NCBI RefSeq assembly: GCF_002849895.1
Contig: NZ_CP018867.1
Span: 434,001 to 498,000 of the forward strand
DNA: 64,000 nt
Reading direction: 5' to 3'
From: Companilactobacillus alimentarius DSM 20249
Lineage (GTDB): Bacteria; Bacillota; Bacilli; Lactobacillales; Lactobacillaceae
The first letter of the stretch is position 1. Each line of letters begins with the position of its first letter. The notes below the pieces were generated by a model. That model was not told where the DNA came from. It worked only from the letters and a program-made list of their open reading frames with translations, and did not search any database. The translations under genes were made by a program, and so were the position numbers. Of this stretch, positions 1-8,624 are shown piece by piece.

Positions 1-81
1 TTGTACGCAAAACTATTTTACAAAACTAATTGTATACCGTTTATATTTATTTACAAGTGAAAAATTAATGTTGCACTAAAG

Positions 82-109
82 TTGACAATTATTTTGATTA
101 ACTTAAGAT
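82..109 (+). promoter_or_regulatory. Probable sigma-A promoter of uvrC
   Basis: A perfect -35 hexamer TTGACA (82-87) and a -10 like TAAGAT (104-109) are separated by 16 bases. The uvrC start lies about 36 bases further on, behind the strong ribosome site GAGGAGGGA at 131-139. Positions 1-81 are AT-rich and show no gene. Confidence 0.6.
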
Positions 110-145
110 TAAATAAGTTCGGACTAATATGAGGAGGGATATTTA

Positions 146-1963
146 TTGGCAACTGAATATCTTGAACACAAATTAAGCTTATTGCCACCACGTCCGGGTT
201 GCTATTTAATGAAGGATATCAATTCGAAGATTATTTATGTTGGTAAAGCTAAAAATTTGAAGAATCGGGTACGTTCATATTTTAAAAGTTCCCATGAGGG
301 AAAAACAGCACGGTTAGTATCCGAAATACGTGATTTTGAAACAATTATCACTTCTAATGACAAGGAAGCCTTCTTATTAGAAATTACTTTGATTCAAAAA
401 CACCAACCTTATTACAATATAAAATTGAAGCGAGGGACAGGGTATCCTTATATTAAGATTACAAATGAACGTGATCCTAAGATGGAAATAACTGGTTCTA
501 TTAAAAAAGATGGTGGCTATTATTTTGGGCCTTATCCTAATGTTTGGGCTGCTTCAAATACTTTGAATTTCCTACAAAAAGTCTATCCCTTGAGAAGGTG
601 CCAAGGTAATCTAGGTCGTCCTTGCCTTTACTACCACATGGGACAATGTCTGGGAGCTTGCTTTCAAACCGTTCCTAAGGAAAAATACGATAATCAAATT
701 GAGAAGATCAAACGCTTTTTAGGTGGTAACGTGGGTGAAATCAAACATCAACTAGAAGAAAGAATGGAAACAGCTTCTGAAAAAATGGAATTTGAACGGG
801 CTGCAGAGTTACGAGATCAGATTAAGTACATTGAAACCACGGTTGAAAAGCAGAAAATTATTTCTAATGACAGTACGCCACGAGATATTTTTAATTATTA
901 TGTTGAAAAAGGCTGGATCTCAATTCAAATCTTCTTTATTCGCCAAGCTAGATTAATGAAGCGTGAGAAGAAAGTTTTTGCCTGTATCAATACTCCTGAA
1001 GAGGAATTATCGACGTTCATTTTGCAATTTTATAATCGTCGTAATCAAGTATTGCCTAAAGAGATCTTGGTACCTGATAATTTGGATAAAAAAACACTTT
1101 CACAAGTATTGAATATACCGTTTCGAACTCCACAACGTGGTCAGAAAAAAGATTTGATGGATATGGCAGCGGAGAATTCTAAATTAGTTTTACAGGAGAA
1201 ATTCCGTTTGATGGAATTAGATAATCGTCAGACTTATGGTGCTCAAAAACAGATTTTTGATGCCTTAGATTTACCATATGGCCACGTTATTGAATCATTT
1301 GACCATTCACACATCCAGGGAACAAATCCCGTGTCGGCTATGGTTATGTTTAAGGACGGTCGACCTGAAAAGAGTGGTTATCGTAAATATAAGATAAAAG
1401 GTGAAGTCGAGCACCAGTCAGGAGCTGATGAGGCGGCTAATACCCGGGAAGTGATCTATCGGCGCTATTCACGTCTAATCAAGGAAGATGCTGCTTTACC
1501 AGATTTAATTTTAATGGACGGTGGCATTATCGAATTACGTGCAGTTATGGATGTTTTAGTCAATGAATTGGGAATTGATATACCTGTAGCCGGAATGGTC
1601 AAAGATAATCACCATAATACTTCACATTTAATTGTCGGAGAAGATGGGATTGAGGTACCATTAGATCGTAAGAGCCAAGGATTTTATCTGTTGCAGCGAA
1701 TACAAGATGAGGTCCACCGTTTTGCAATTACATTCCATCGAAAGACTAGGAGTAAAAATGCTTTGTCGTCACAATTGGATAATATTCAAGGTGTTGGTCC
1801 TAAAACCCGGACTAAACTATTGAAAAAATTTGGTTCCGTTAAAAAGATGAAAGAGGCTTCAGTTGAACAGTTGACTGATTTAGGGATTCCTAAGACAACT
1901 GCACAGACGATAAAAATTACCTTAGCAAGTACTAATTTTCATAAAAAATACCATAAAGGTTAA
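146..1963 (+). CDS. uvrC: UvrABC excinuclease subunit C
   Basis: UvrC makes the dual incisions on either side of a bulky DNA lesion during nucleotide excision repair, after UvrA and UvrB have located it. The 605-residue protein has the family layout: an N-terminal GIY-YIG nuclease (GCYLMKD near residue 18, then YVGKAKNLKNRVRSYF near 31-46), a UvrB-binding UVR motif (EFERAAELRDQI near 215-230), the RNase H-like endonuclease domain (SFDHSHIQGT, LILMDGG) and C-terminal helix-hairpin-helix motifs (IQGVGPKTRTKLL). The start is TTG at 146, chosen because GAGGAGGGA sits 6 bases upstream. It is followed 14 bases later by map, so the two are probably co-transcribed. Family assignment is secure. Confidence 0.97.
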   Translation: MATEYLEHKLSLLPPRPGCYLMKDINSKIIYVGKAKNLKNRVRSYFKSSHEGKTARLVSEIRDFETIITSNDKEAFLLEITLIQKHQPYYNIKLKRGTGYPYIKITNERDPKMEITGSIKKDGGYYFGPYPNVWAASNTLNFLQKVYPLRRCQGNLGRPCLYYHMGQCLGACFQTVPKEKYDNQIEKIKRFLGGNVGEIKHQLEERMETASEKMEFERAAELRDQIKYIETTVEKQKIISNDSTPRDIFNYYVEKGWISIQIFFIRQARLMKREKKVFACINTPEEELSTFILQFYNRRNQVLPKEILVPDNLDKKTLSQVLNIPFRTPQRGQKKDLMDMAAENSKLVLQEKFRLMELDNRQTYGAQKQIFDALDLPYGHVIESFDHSHIQGTNPVSAMVMFKDGRPEKSGYRKYKIKGEVEHQSGADEAANTREVIYRRYSRLIKEDAALPDLILMDGGIIELRAVMDVLVNELGIDIPVAGMVKDNHHNTSHLIVGEDGIEVPLDRKSQGFYLLQRIQDEVHRFAITFHRKTRSKNALSSQLDNIQGVGPKTRTKLLKKFGSVKKMKEASVEQLTDLGIPKTTAQTIKITLASTNFHKKYHKG

Positions 1964-1977
1964 TTGGGGGAAAATAT

Positions 1978-2817
1978 ATGATTACATTAAAGTCAGAACG
2001 TGAAATAGAAGGAATGCGAGAGTCTGGTAAAATTCTAGCGGGAGTCCATTTAGGTTTGCGTGATATGATCAAACCAGGGATTTCAGCCTATTCGATTGAA
2101 GAGTTTGCCAATGATTACATCGTTAGTCACGGTGCTGTTCCTTCAGAAAAGGGTTTTGAAGGATATAAATACGCTACCTGCGTTGATGTTAATGACGAAG
2201 TAGCTCATGGAACACCACGTCGCAATTTGATTTTACACGAAGGCGATCTCGTAAAAGTTGATATGACGGTTAGTTATAAGGGTTACCAAAGTGATTCATG
2301 TTGGAGTTATGCGGTAGGATCAGTTACTCAGGAAACTTCAGATTTGATGGAAGTTACTAAGAAGTCATTGTATTTAGGAATTGCTCAAAGTGTTGCTGGC
2401 AATCGTTTGGGAGATATCGGTTATGCAATTCAACATTATACTGAGGATGAACACGGCTATGGAGACGTTAGAGAACTCTGTGGACATGGTATTCAACCTA
2501 CTATGCATGAACAACCAGATGTTTTGCACTATGGAGAACCTGGTAAGGGATTGCGCCTTAAAAATGGGATGACAATTACTATTGAACCAATGATCAATGA
2601 AGGTACTTGGGAAATTGTTGATCGTCAATTGGATGATCCTAATGATGACTGGATTTATTATGCTAGTGCCGATGGTTCTTGGTCTGCCCAATATGAACAT
2701 ACCTTGGCTATTACTGAAGATGGGCCAAAGATTCTAACTTCACAAGACGCTGCTGAAGATGAGAAGTATCTAAAGTGGGCTCGTGATTATTTGAAGGAAC
2801 ATAAACAAACTAAATAG
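1978..2817 (+). CDS. map: Type I methionine aminopeptidase
   Basis: This enzyme removes the initiator methionine from nascent proteins in the cytoplasm using two metal ions. The 279-residue sequence has the pita-bread fold motifs: VDVNDEVAHGTP, the metal-binding aspartates in VKVDMTVSYKGYQSDSCW, the histidine in ELCGHGIQPTMHEQP, the glutamate in TIEPMIN, and a final glutamate in QYEHTLAITEDG. It is somewhat longer than the 250-residue core type because of an insert near residue 215 (DDPNDDWIYYASADG) and a short lysine-rich tail. ATG at 1978 follows a GGGGGAAAA ribosome site in the short gap after uvrC. A strong terminator closes the pair. Confidence 0.94.
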   Translation: MITLKSEREIEGMRESGKILAGVHLGLRDMIKPGISAYSIEEFANDYIVSHGAVPSEKGFEGYKYATCVDVNDEVAHGTPRRNLILHEGDLVKVDMTVSYKGYQSDSCWSYAVGSVTQETSDLMEVTKKSLYLGIAQSVAGNRLGDIGYAIQHYTEDEHGYGDVRELCGHGIQPTMHEQPDVLHYGEPGKGLRLKNGMTITIEPMINEGTWEIVDRQLDDPNDDWIYYASADGSWSAQYEHTLAITEDGPKILTSQDAAEDEKYLKWARDYLKEHKQTK

Positions 2818-2823
2818 TTCATT

Positions 2824-2874
2824 AAAATACCGTCTATATTTAAGCACAATTGTGCAATATAGACGGTATTTTTG
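2824..2874 (+). terminator. Rho-independent terminator after map
   Basis: A 16-base stem (AAATACCGTCTATATT paired with AATATAGACGGTATTT) is followed by a T run. It closes the uvrC-map unit. Confidence 0.9.
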
Positions 2875-2943
2875 TAATTTCTTTACAGATAAAACTTATT
2901 ATTAATATAATTATTTTACTTTCAAATTTATGGAGGAGTGAAT

Positions 2944-3888
2944 ATGACATATTATCGTGTAAGTAAGGACGGGGTAGAAAAAAGCGACCAAGAAAACGGA
3001 AATTGGTTAGTACTTCGAGAAGATGCAGTAACCAAGGAGACTTTGAGTAAAATCAATGATGAATATTCATTACCAGATGAATTATTTAGTGCAAGAAATG
3101 AAGCTGAGGAGGTTACTAGATTTGAATCGTTGAAGGATACTAAATTAAAGAATCCTATGGTTTTAGTTTTGATGGATCTATATGATAGTAAAACTGAGAC
3201 CATTGAGGAGCGATTAGAACCGGTAACAATTTTAAAAGCTGACGATTTATTAATAACACATGTCTGCAGAGAATCGTCGTTGATCGATCATTTGCTAGAG
3301 AACAATGCCACTGATCTGAATAATTTTGAAAAAATAATTGCTCGTTTGGCTTATACAACTTATAGGCACTTTATTGCCGAATTAAGCGAGATTAAAGAAG
3401 AAATTGATAAGTTAGACCAAGCATCACGAAAGGCTGCTGGTAAGGAAGAATTGGTCAAATTAACAGATACACAGCGAGTTGTCGTATATATTGATCAGAC
3501 TTTATTAGATCAAAAAGAAGTTTTGGATAAACTTTTAACTGATGAAGATTTTTTGACAGGATTAGCCGATGAAAAATTGAGCTATGATATCAGAGTACGA
3601 CAACGACATGCAGAGAAGATGGTCAATATATATCGTGATCTTTTGGAAAGTATTAGTAATTTATTTGTCAGTATGATGGATCGTAGTTTGAATAATTTAA
3701 TGAAATATCTAGATTCAGTAGCCTTGATTATTTCCATACCATCATTATTTGCCGGGGTATGGGGGATGAACGTTGGAGGATTGCCGGGAACTAAATCTAA
3801 AATAGGTTTTGTAATCGTAATGCTTGCGGCCGTTTTAGTCTCAATTATCTTTGGAATATATTTGCGTAATAAGGATTACTCTAAATGA
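2944..3888 (+). CDS. CorA-family magnesium/divalent cation transporter
   Basis: CorA proteins form pentameric membrane channels for Mg2+ and related cations. This 314-residue protein has a long cytoplasmic N-terminal domain rich in charged helices (about residues 1-245). Two C-terminal membrane segments follow (about 253-275 and 283-305), separated by GVWGMNVGGLPG, which contains the family signature GMN. The ATG at 2944 is preferred over a GTG at 2938 because GGAGG (2932-2936) lies 7 bases before it, whereas the GTG nearly touches it. The gene stands alone between two terminators. The ion actually carried (Mg, Co, Ni or Zn) cannot be read from sequence. Confidence 0.9.
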   Translation: MTYYRVSKDGVEKSDQENGNWLVLREDAVTKETLSKINDEYSLPDELFSARNEAEEVTRFESLKDTKLKNPMVLVLMDLYDSKTETIEERLEPVTILKADDLLITHVCRESSLIDHLLENNATDLNNFEKIIARLAYTTYRHFIAELSEIKEEIDKLDQASRKAAGKEELVKLTDTQRVVVYIDQTLLDQKEVLDKLLTDEDFLTGLADEKLSYDIRVRQRHAEKMVNIYRDLLESISNLFVSMMDRSLNNLMKYLDSVALIISIPSLFAGVWGMNVGGLPGTKSKIGFVIVMLAAVLVSIIFGIYLRNKDYSK

Positions 3889-3897
3889 TTTTAAGAA

Positions 3898-3939
3898 TAA
3901 AAAAATACAATCATCATGATTCTGATGATTGTATTTTTT
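3898..3939 (+). terminator. Rho-independent terminator after the CorA-like gene
   Basis: A nearly perfect stem (AAAAATACAATCATCA with TGATGATTGTATTTTT) ends in a T run at 3939. The group II intron fragment starts within a base or two of the end of this hairpin. Confidence 0.92.
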
Positions 3940-3940
3940 A

Positions 3941-4095
3941 GGCGCACCCTGCATGGGTGCTAACTTGGTGGTGAAAGTCCACTGTGAGCCGTAGTAGTCG
4001 GAATCACTAGCCGAGGATAAGGGTGTCCACCGTGAGGTGGAATCTGAAGGAAGTCTAAAGCAAAATACTGAGCTGATGAACAAAGTGTTGAGATC
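3941..4095 (+). mobile_element. Group II intron 5' fragment (truncated ribozyme)
   Basis: The sequence has the look of the 5' end of a bacterial group II intron domain I. A first hairpin GCACCC-TGCAT-GGGTGC (3944-3960) is followed by the hairpin GTGG-TGAAAG-TCCAC, then AGCCGAGGATAAGGGTGTCC and CCACCGTGAGGTGGAATCTG, then AAGGAAGTC and GATGAACA. I recognise this series from introns of firmicutes. No reverse transcriptase gene and no domain V-VI follow; at about 4096 the sequence gives way to the tail of the epimerase gene. The fragment abuts a terminator hairpin, the preferred insertion site of group IIC introns. The intron class and exact right end are uncertain. Confidence 0.75.
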
Positions 4096-4111
4096 AAACT
4101 TTTGACCGAAT

Positions 4112-5062
4112 TCAATATTTAAAGTTCCAAGAAGTTTGAGTTAGATATTTTTCGTTGGGTCTGAGGATCATGTCTCTTAAATCGTTACTAGAACTAGGAG
4201 GTATCTGTGCTTCTAGAGCAATTCCACCATACTGATTGAAATCATGAGTTAGACCAGTGTGATTAAAATGATTTCCAGTGTAAACAACAATGGCTGGAGC
4301 AGTTGTTCTTAAAATCATTGATCTACGTCTATCTGATGAATAAAGTTTTACAGCCGGTGCTGAATTATTATTCAAGATGAAGGGATGATTAAGTCCGTTT
4401 TCATGTTTGATTTGGGAATCAGATGAACCTAAGGCTTGGTTAAGAATTCTTTCATTTCGAAAATCAAAACAACTGTCAGCGACATTTTGAGTGCTAGCTA
4501 GAGGGATGTGGTCTTTATCTAGTGGTAAATATTGGTCCGCATTTATCATCAATAAATTGTTTTTAATATTACTTTTAGGACCATCTAAGCAGAAATATAC
4601 ATGATTGGCTATATTGCAAAGGGTTGTCGCATCAGTGACCGCTAATACCGAATAGAAAAGGGTATCTTGATTATTTAAAGTGTATTTGACCGTTATATCT
4701 AAGTTTCCAGGATAATTATTATTACCATCTAGATCTAAATAATGAAAGCTAGCACTACAATCAAATTCTGATTGATTTACTTTAAAGTCAAAGATTCTGG
4801 TATCTAATCCTCTTTTCCCACCATGTGAATGGGTAATGTTATTCTCGTTTAGTTCAAAATGATAGGCTTTTGTGTCATTTTTTTGCCATAAACCAGATTT
4901 GATTCTGCCGATGACTCTTCCGACAGTGCCACCAAGAAAATTTCTTTCTTTATCATAATCTTCTGGACAATCTAAACTCAAAATTAGATTGATCAACTTA
5001 CCATGGTCAGGAACCATCACTTTTTCAAGTGTTGCTCCGTAATTCAAAAGTTTAACGATCAT
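4112..5062 (-). CDS. Aldose 1-epimerase (galactose mutarotase-like)
   Basis: Aldose epimerases interconvert alpha and beta anomers of sugars such as galactose in the cytoplasm. Family marks are THSHGGKRG (first histidine region), IANHVYFCLDG (catalytic histidine in NHxYF) and GIALEAQIPPS (the glutamate base). From the first ATG (5062) the product has 316 residues and lacks the usual first strand. The reading frame stays open upstream to about 5134 with family-like sequence (IIENSKIQYDKNKYEITLQ), which would restore the usual 338-340 residues. The only candidate starts there are ATA (5128) or ATC (5131), and the frame is blocked by TGA just before. No ribosome site precedes 5062. The gene lies directly downstream of the DUF5107 gene and is probably translated with it. 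Confidence 0.85.
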   Translation of the reverse strand: MIVKLLNYGATLEKVMVPDHGKLINLILSLDCPEDYDKERNFLGGTVGRVIGRIKSGLWQKNDTKAYHFELNENNITHSHGGKRGLDTRIFDFKVNQSEFDCSASFHYLDLDGNNNYPGNLDITVKYTLNNQDTLFYSVLAVTDATTLCNIANHVYFCLDGPKSNIKNNLLMINADQYLPLDKDHIPLASTQNVADSCFDFRNERILNQALGSSDSQIKHENGLNHPFILNNNSAPAVKLYSSDRRRSMILRTTAPAIVVYTGNHFNHTGLTHDFNQYGGIALEAQIPPSSSNDLRDMILRPNEKYLTQTSWNFKY

Positions 5063-5124
5063 ACCATTGTCATTTTGTAGCGTGATTTCATATTTGTTTT
5101 TATCGTATTGGATTTTAGAGTTTT

Positions 5125-8100
5125 CTATGATAAGTCACTTTCTATTTCATCTTTGAAGAGATCCTGGCGCTTAACCTCTTGAAAATGATTTGTGAGATTA
5201 TTGATTTTTGTAAACATCTTTTTTGCATTATTAGTTTGCTGTAAGCCCAAATAGCCTAAGCCCATCAGATAATAGCAGTTAATGCTATTTTTATTTTGAT
5301 GATTCTCATCAAATAATAGTGAATCAGGCAAAGAAACAGCAAAATAATCAGCAGTAATTTTATCAAAAAGATGTTTTTCACCATAAGTGAGCAATTTATG
5401 ATATTTTGCCACGGCCTTTTTTTGTTCTCCTAATTGTTCCCAAGCAAGTCCTTGATAAAAGATAGCATCAGCAGGTTCATCGTTGTAGTACATCATGTTC
5501 GTTGGCTCAACAATACCTTTTGTGGCTTCAGTTAGATAGAAGATGGAATTTTGTGAATCGTCGACCATTTTATAGGCTAAGCCAAGATAGTAGGTCACAA
5601 TATTTTCATGCAAAGTCACTAATTTGCCTTCACCAATATTTTCAGGATAGGTTAGTGCTTTAGTTAATTTTTCAATAGCCTTCAAGGGATTTTTTTCTTG
5701 CAGATCAATTTTGGCCAATTCAACTAGAGAATATTTGTACTGAGTGCTTACTTTACCTTCTCCACCTTCCCAAGGATGGAAATTATGAACCATGATCTTG
5801 TCATAGGCTTGTTGGTACTTTCCGGTATCGTTTAACAAGGTTATTAGTTGAATATAACTGTCATCTCTTTGCTTAACTAAATTCTCATGTGAAGTTAAGA
5901 ATGAGAGACGGTCAGTCAAAGAATGATTCAATTTTTCATACAAAGTATCTAATTCGAAGACTAAACGAGCATTATTAGGATCTAATTTAAAAGAGGTTTC
6001 CAAAGCAATTAGTGCCCTTTTTGAATTATTGTCCTTATTGAAGTATTTGATTGATAAATTACGATAAGCCATTGGGTAATCAGGATTCAACTGAGTACAC
6101 TTTTCCCAATATTCTTGAGCGAGGTTATAGTTTTTACGATCGTAATTAATATTGCCGAGGTAATAATTAGCTAAGCCATCTTGAGGATTCAGGCGAATAA
6201 TCTTTTGCAAAACCAAAATATCAAAGAGGTTGTTAGGGAAAACGTAGTCTGGAGATAGGTTTGCGCCTGTTTGCGCATGCTTTAAAGCAGCCTTATTTTG
6301 GCCAATCAGGTCAAAGACATAAGCTAAATAATATTCTTTAAGAGGATTTTGTGATTCAGATAAATTCAAAACATTGATTGCATCTGCATATTGTCCAGTT
6401 TCAATGAATAATGAAGCCAAGTTCAAAATATCATTTAATTTAGTGCTGGCTTTAATAAGCAGTTTTGAATTCGTCTGATTATCTGGATCGATTTGAGATA
6501 ATTCGTATAATAATCCTAAGTTTAAGGGATCAAATTTTAAACTGTGCTCAAGAATATTTTTGGCGGCTTGAGATTGGGCTAATAAGTTTAAAACATGGAT
6601 TTCTAAGAATTTATTTGTCGTATCACAGTAGTTATAATTCGATGACTGTTGAATAAAATCTAAGGCCTTTTGATAATCTTTAGAACGTAGCTTTAATTTA
6701 GCCATTTCAAAGAAGGAGATAGCTTTGGTATTGTCAGACCAAGTTGCTTTAAAGAAATCATCATATGCTTCTTCAATTCGACCCTGTTTGACCAAGCTCA
6801 AACCAAGATGATACATAGGTGCTCCTGAGACAGGATTAGTGTTGTGTTCATTAGAACGTTTGATAGCATTCTTGAAGTACTTTTCGCTTTTAGCAAAGAG
6901 ACCATTTCTAAACAGGATTAGGCCATAAGCATCATTAATACGTTCGTCGTCAGGATCTCGCTTGAGACCTTCTAAATAGTAATCTTTTGGTTGAAAGCTA
7001 GCATGTCGATATTGTTCCAAATGTTGTCCAGCAAAGAATAGTTCATCATTAGTTTTTAACTCTTGAGGAACTGGAATAGCTTCAGCAGGATCTGGGATTT
7101 TTTCAATTTTCTTGTCTTTAGGTAGATATTTTACTAATAGTTCATTATTACAATCGAATAAACTTAAACTTAAACCTTTAAGAGGATGGTCAATTCCTGA
7201 TAGTTCAGTCGTAAAGGGCTTATCAGGTGCAATATTCACTTTGATATTTCTGATAACCTGTTGATCATATTTTAATTCAAGGTGGGCATTTCGGTATTCT
7301 GAGGTCGTATATGCGGCAATTGTCACTCGATCATCATCTTTAGATAGATTAATTGCACCTTTGATAGTGGCATTTTTAACAGCACCAACAGCACGATAAG
7401 GCATAAAATATTCAGTTGAACGTTTTTGTTCATGAGGTTTTAACCAAGTGAAGTCAGGCTGATTGTCAGTGAAAGTTCCGACCATCAATTCAATATAAGG
7501 ACCATCGTTGTCAGTTAATTGGTGATCCCAGGCTTTACCAAAATCACCATTGCCCCAAGTCCATTGCTTTTTACCAGGGGATGTATGGTGATCAGCAACA
7601 TGTAGTAAACCAGCTTGTTTCTGGTAGTCATAATTTCCCAGAAAATCGTAATCAGAATGGGCTGCCATATAGGAGGTTGGGACGGGAATATTCTTGTATC
7701 TCGAAATGTCTACCCCTGCAGAGTAGTCCATTTTATAATATTCACCGGTTGCAATTGGGAAAGTCGAAACGGCTCGTTTGCCGTGATCAAACACAGCATG
7801 AACATCAGGTGGAAAAATTGATTGCGTATGTTCATTAACAGGAACAGCTGGATTAGCCCACCAAAGGAAAGTTTGTGGCAATTCGGTCGGATTGGAGAAA
7901 GTTTCTTCAAGTTTTAAATATGACCTATCTTTAAAAAGCGTAAAGCCGATTACAATCTTAGTTCCATACATTCGATCGACGTCGCTCATCCAAACGGTCT
8001 TTGATCCATCAGAATTACTTTTAATTGAATAATTGACTGGCAAATAAGTATCTGGACGATGATGTTGGGGCCAATTGAGTTCAATTCCGCCTGAGATCCA

Positions 8101-8451
8101 AGGACCCGCTAAACCGACAAGTGCCGGCTTTATAACGTGATTGTAATAAACAAAATCATAATTGTTGGTTTTATCTATCATTCTTTGAATTCTGCCACCT
8201 AATTCAGGTAAAAAGGTAATTTGAACATATTTATTTTCCAAAATAATAGCGGTGTAAACTTTATCTTCTTTGATATCTTTGATTTTTTCAGTCACTGGAT
8301 AAGGATAAACTTTACCACTACTGCCTTGATAAGCACGATTCTCTAAAAACATTGGATTTTTTTCAGGTTTTCCAGTTTTGTATGTTGGAATAGTAATTTT
8401 TTTTTCAGTTACGGTAACTTTTAAATTGTTTTTATTTTTAATGGTATCCAT
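5125..8451 (-). CDS. DUF5107 domain protein with long TPR array
   Basis: A 1108-residue cytoplasmic protein without signal peptide or membrane segments. Residues about 1-450 form a DUF5107-type domain, related in fold to sugar mutarotases (FLPELGGRIQRM, SGGIELNWPQHH, WWANPAVPVN, GNGDFGKAWD, and a following beta domain). From about 465 to the end runs a series of tetratricopeptide helices (YYLEGLKRDPDDERIND, ALIALETSFKLDPNNARLVFE). The exact role is unknown. The aromatic and acidic residues in the first domain suggest sugar binding or catalysis, and the TPR part suggests a partner or oligomer. AAAGGAG precedes ATG 8451. Downstream is an aldose epimerase, upstream and divergent an AraC regulator, MFS permease and GH35 enzyme, so a job in glycoside use is inferred. 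Confidence 0.85.
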   Translation of the reverse strand: MDTIKNKNNLKVTVTEKKITIPTYKTGKPEKNPMFLENRAYQGSSGKVYPYPVTEKIKDIKEDKVYTAIILENKYVQITFLPELGGRIQRMIDKTNNYDFVYYNHVIKPALVGLAGPWISGGIELNWPQHHRPDTYLPVNYSIKSNSDGSKTVWMSDVDRMYGTKIVIGFTLFKDRSYLKLEETFSNPTELPQTFLWWANPAVPVNEHTQSIFPPDVHAVFDHGKRAVSTFPIATGEYYKMDYSAGVDISRYKNIPVPTSYMAAHSDYDFLGNYDYQKQAGLLHVADHHTSPGKKQWTWGNGDFGKAWDHQLTDNDGPYIELMVGTFTDNQPDFTWLKPHEQKRSTEYFMPYRAVGAVKNATIKGAINLSKDDDRVTIAAYTTSEYRNAHLELKYDQQVIRNIKVNIAPDKPFTTELSGIDHPLKGLSLSLFDCNNELLVKYLPKDKKIEKIPDPAEAIPVPQELKTNDELFFAGQHLEQYRHASFQPKDYYLEGLKRDPDDERINDAYGLILFRNGLFAKSEKYFKNAIKRSNEHNTNPVSGAPMYHLGLSLVKQGRIEEAYDDFFKATWSDNTKAISFFEMAKLKLRSKDYQKALDFIQQSSNYNYCDTTNKFLEIHVLNLLAQSQAAKNILEHSLKFDPLNLGLLYELSQIDPDNQTNSKLLIKASTKLNDILNLASLFIETGQYADAINVLNLSESQNPLKEYYLAYVFDLIGQNKAALKHAQTGANLSPDYVFPNNLFDILVLQKIIRLNPQDGLANYYLGNINYDRKNYNLAQEYWEKCTQLNPDYPMAYRNLSIKYFNKDNNSKRALIALETSFKLDPNNARLVFELDTLYEKLNHSLTDRLSFLTSHENLVKQRDDSYIQLITLLNDTGKYQQAYDKIMVHNFHPWEGGEGKVSTQYKYSLVELAKIDLQEKNPLKAIEKLTKALTYPENIGEGKLVTLHENIVTYYLGLAYKMVDDSQNSIFYLTEATKGIVEPTNMMYYNDEPADAIFYQGLAWEQLGEQKKAVAKYHKLLTYGEKHLFDKITADYFAVSLPDSLLFDENHQNKNSINCYYLMGLGYLGLQQTNNAKKMFTKINNLTNHFQEVKRQDLFKDEIESDLS

Positions 8452-8492
8452 AAACAGGTATCTCCTTTACTTTTCTAAGGATATATTAATTC

Positions 8493-8506
8493 TGAAATCG
8501 ATTACT
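8493..8506. promoter_or_regulatory. cre-like operator in the divergent DUF5107/AraC region
   Basis: TGAAATCGATTACT fits the catabolite-responsive consensus TGWAANCGNTNWCA except for the last base. It lies 42 bases before the DUF5107 start codon, placing it around that promoter. CcpA or a LacI-type regulator could bind; the sequence alone does not decide. Confidence 0.5.
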
Positions 8507-8554
8507 TAAAATGTGTAGTTACTCACTAAAGATGGATAATCTTACACTACATTT

Positions 8555-8568
8555 AGTAAACGCTTACT
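8555..8568. promoter_or_regulatory. cre/LacI-type palindrome before the AraC gene
   Basis: AGTAAACGCTTACT has palindromic arms (AGTAA/TTACT) around a central CG, as in cre and LacI-family operators. A possible -10 of the AraC gene (TATATT, about 8586-8591) lies just downstream. The 173-base divergent gap holds this site, the cre-like site at 8493 and no gene. Confidence 0.5.
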
Positions 8569-8624
8569 GCAAAGGCTATTAATGGTATATTAAAAGTGAA
8601 TGTATCAACAAGGGGGCAGATATT

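Noticed and set aside
2374..2700. 108-codon reading frame on the minus strand inside map
   Set aside because: It is wholly antisense to a secure gene, has no ribosome site and no recognisable sequence.
3841..4083. 80-codon minus-strand frame across the CorA-gene end and intron fragment
   Set aside because: It runs through a terminator hairpin and ribozyme sequence; the composition is not protein-like.
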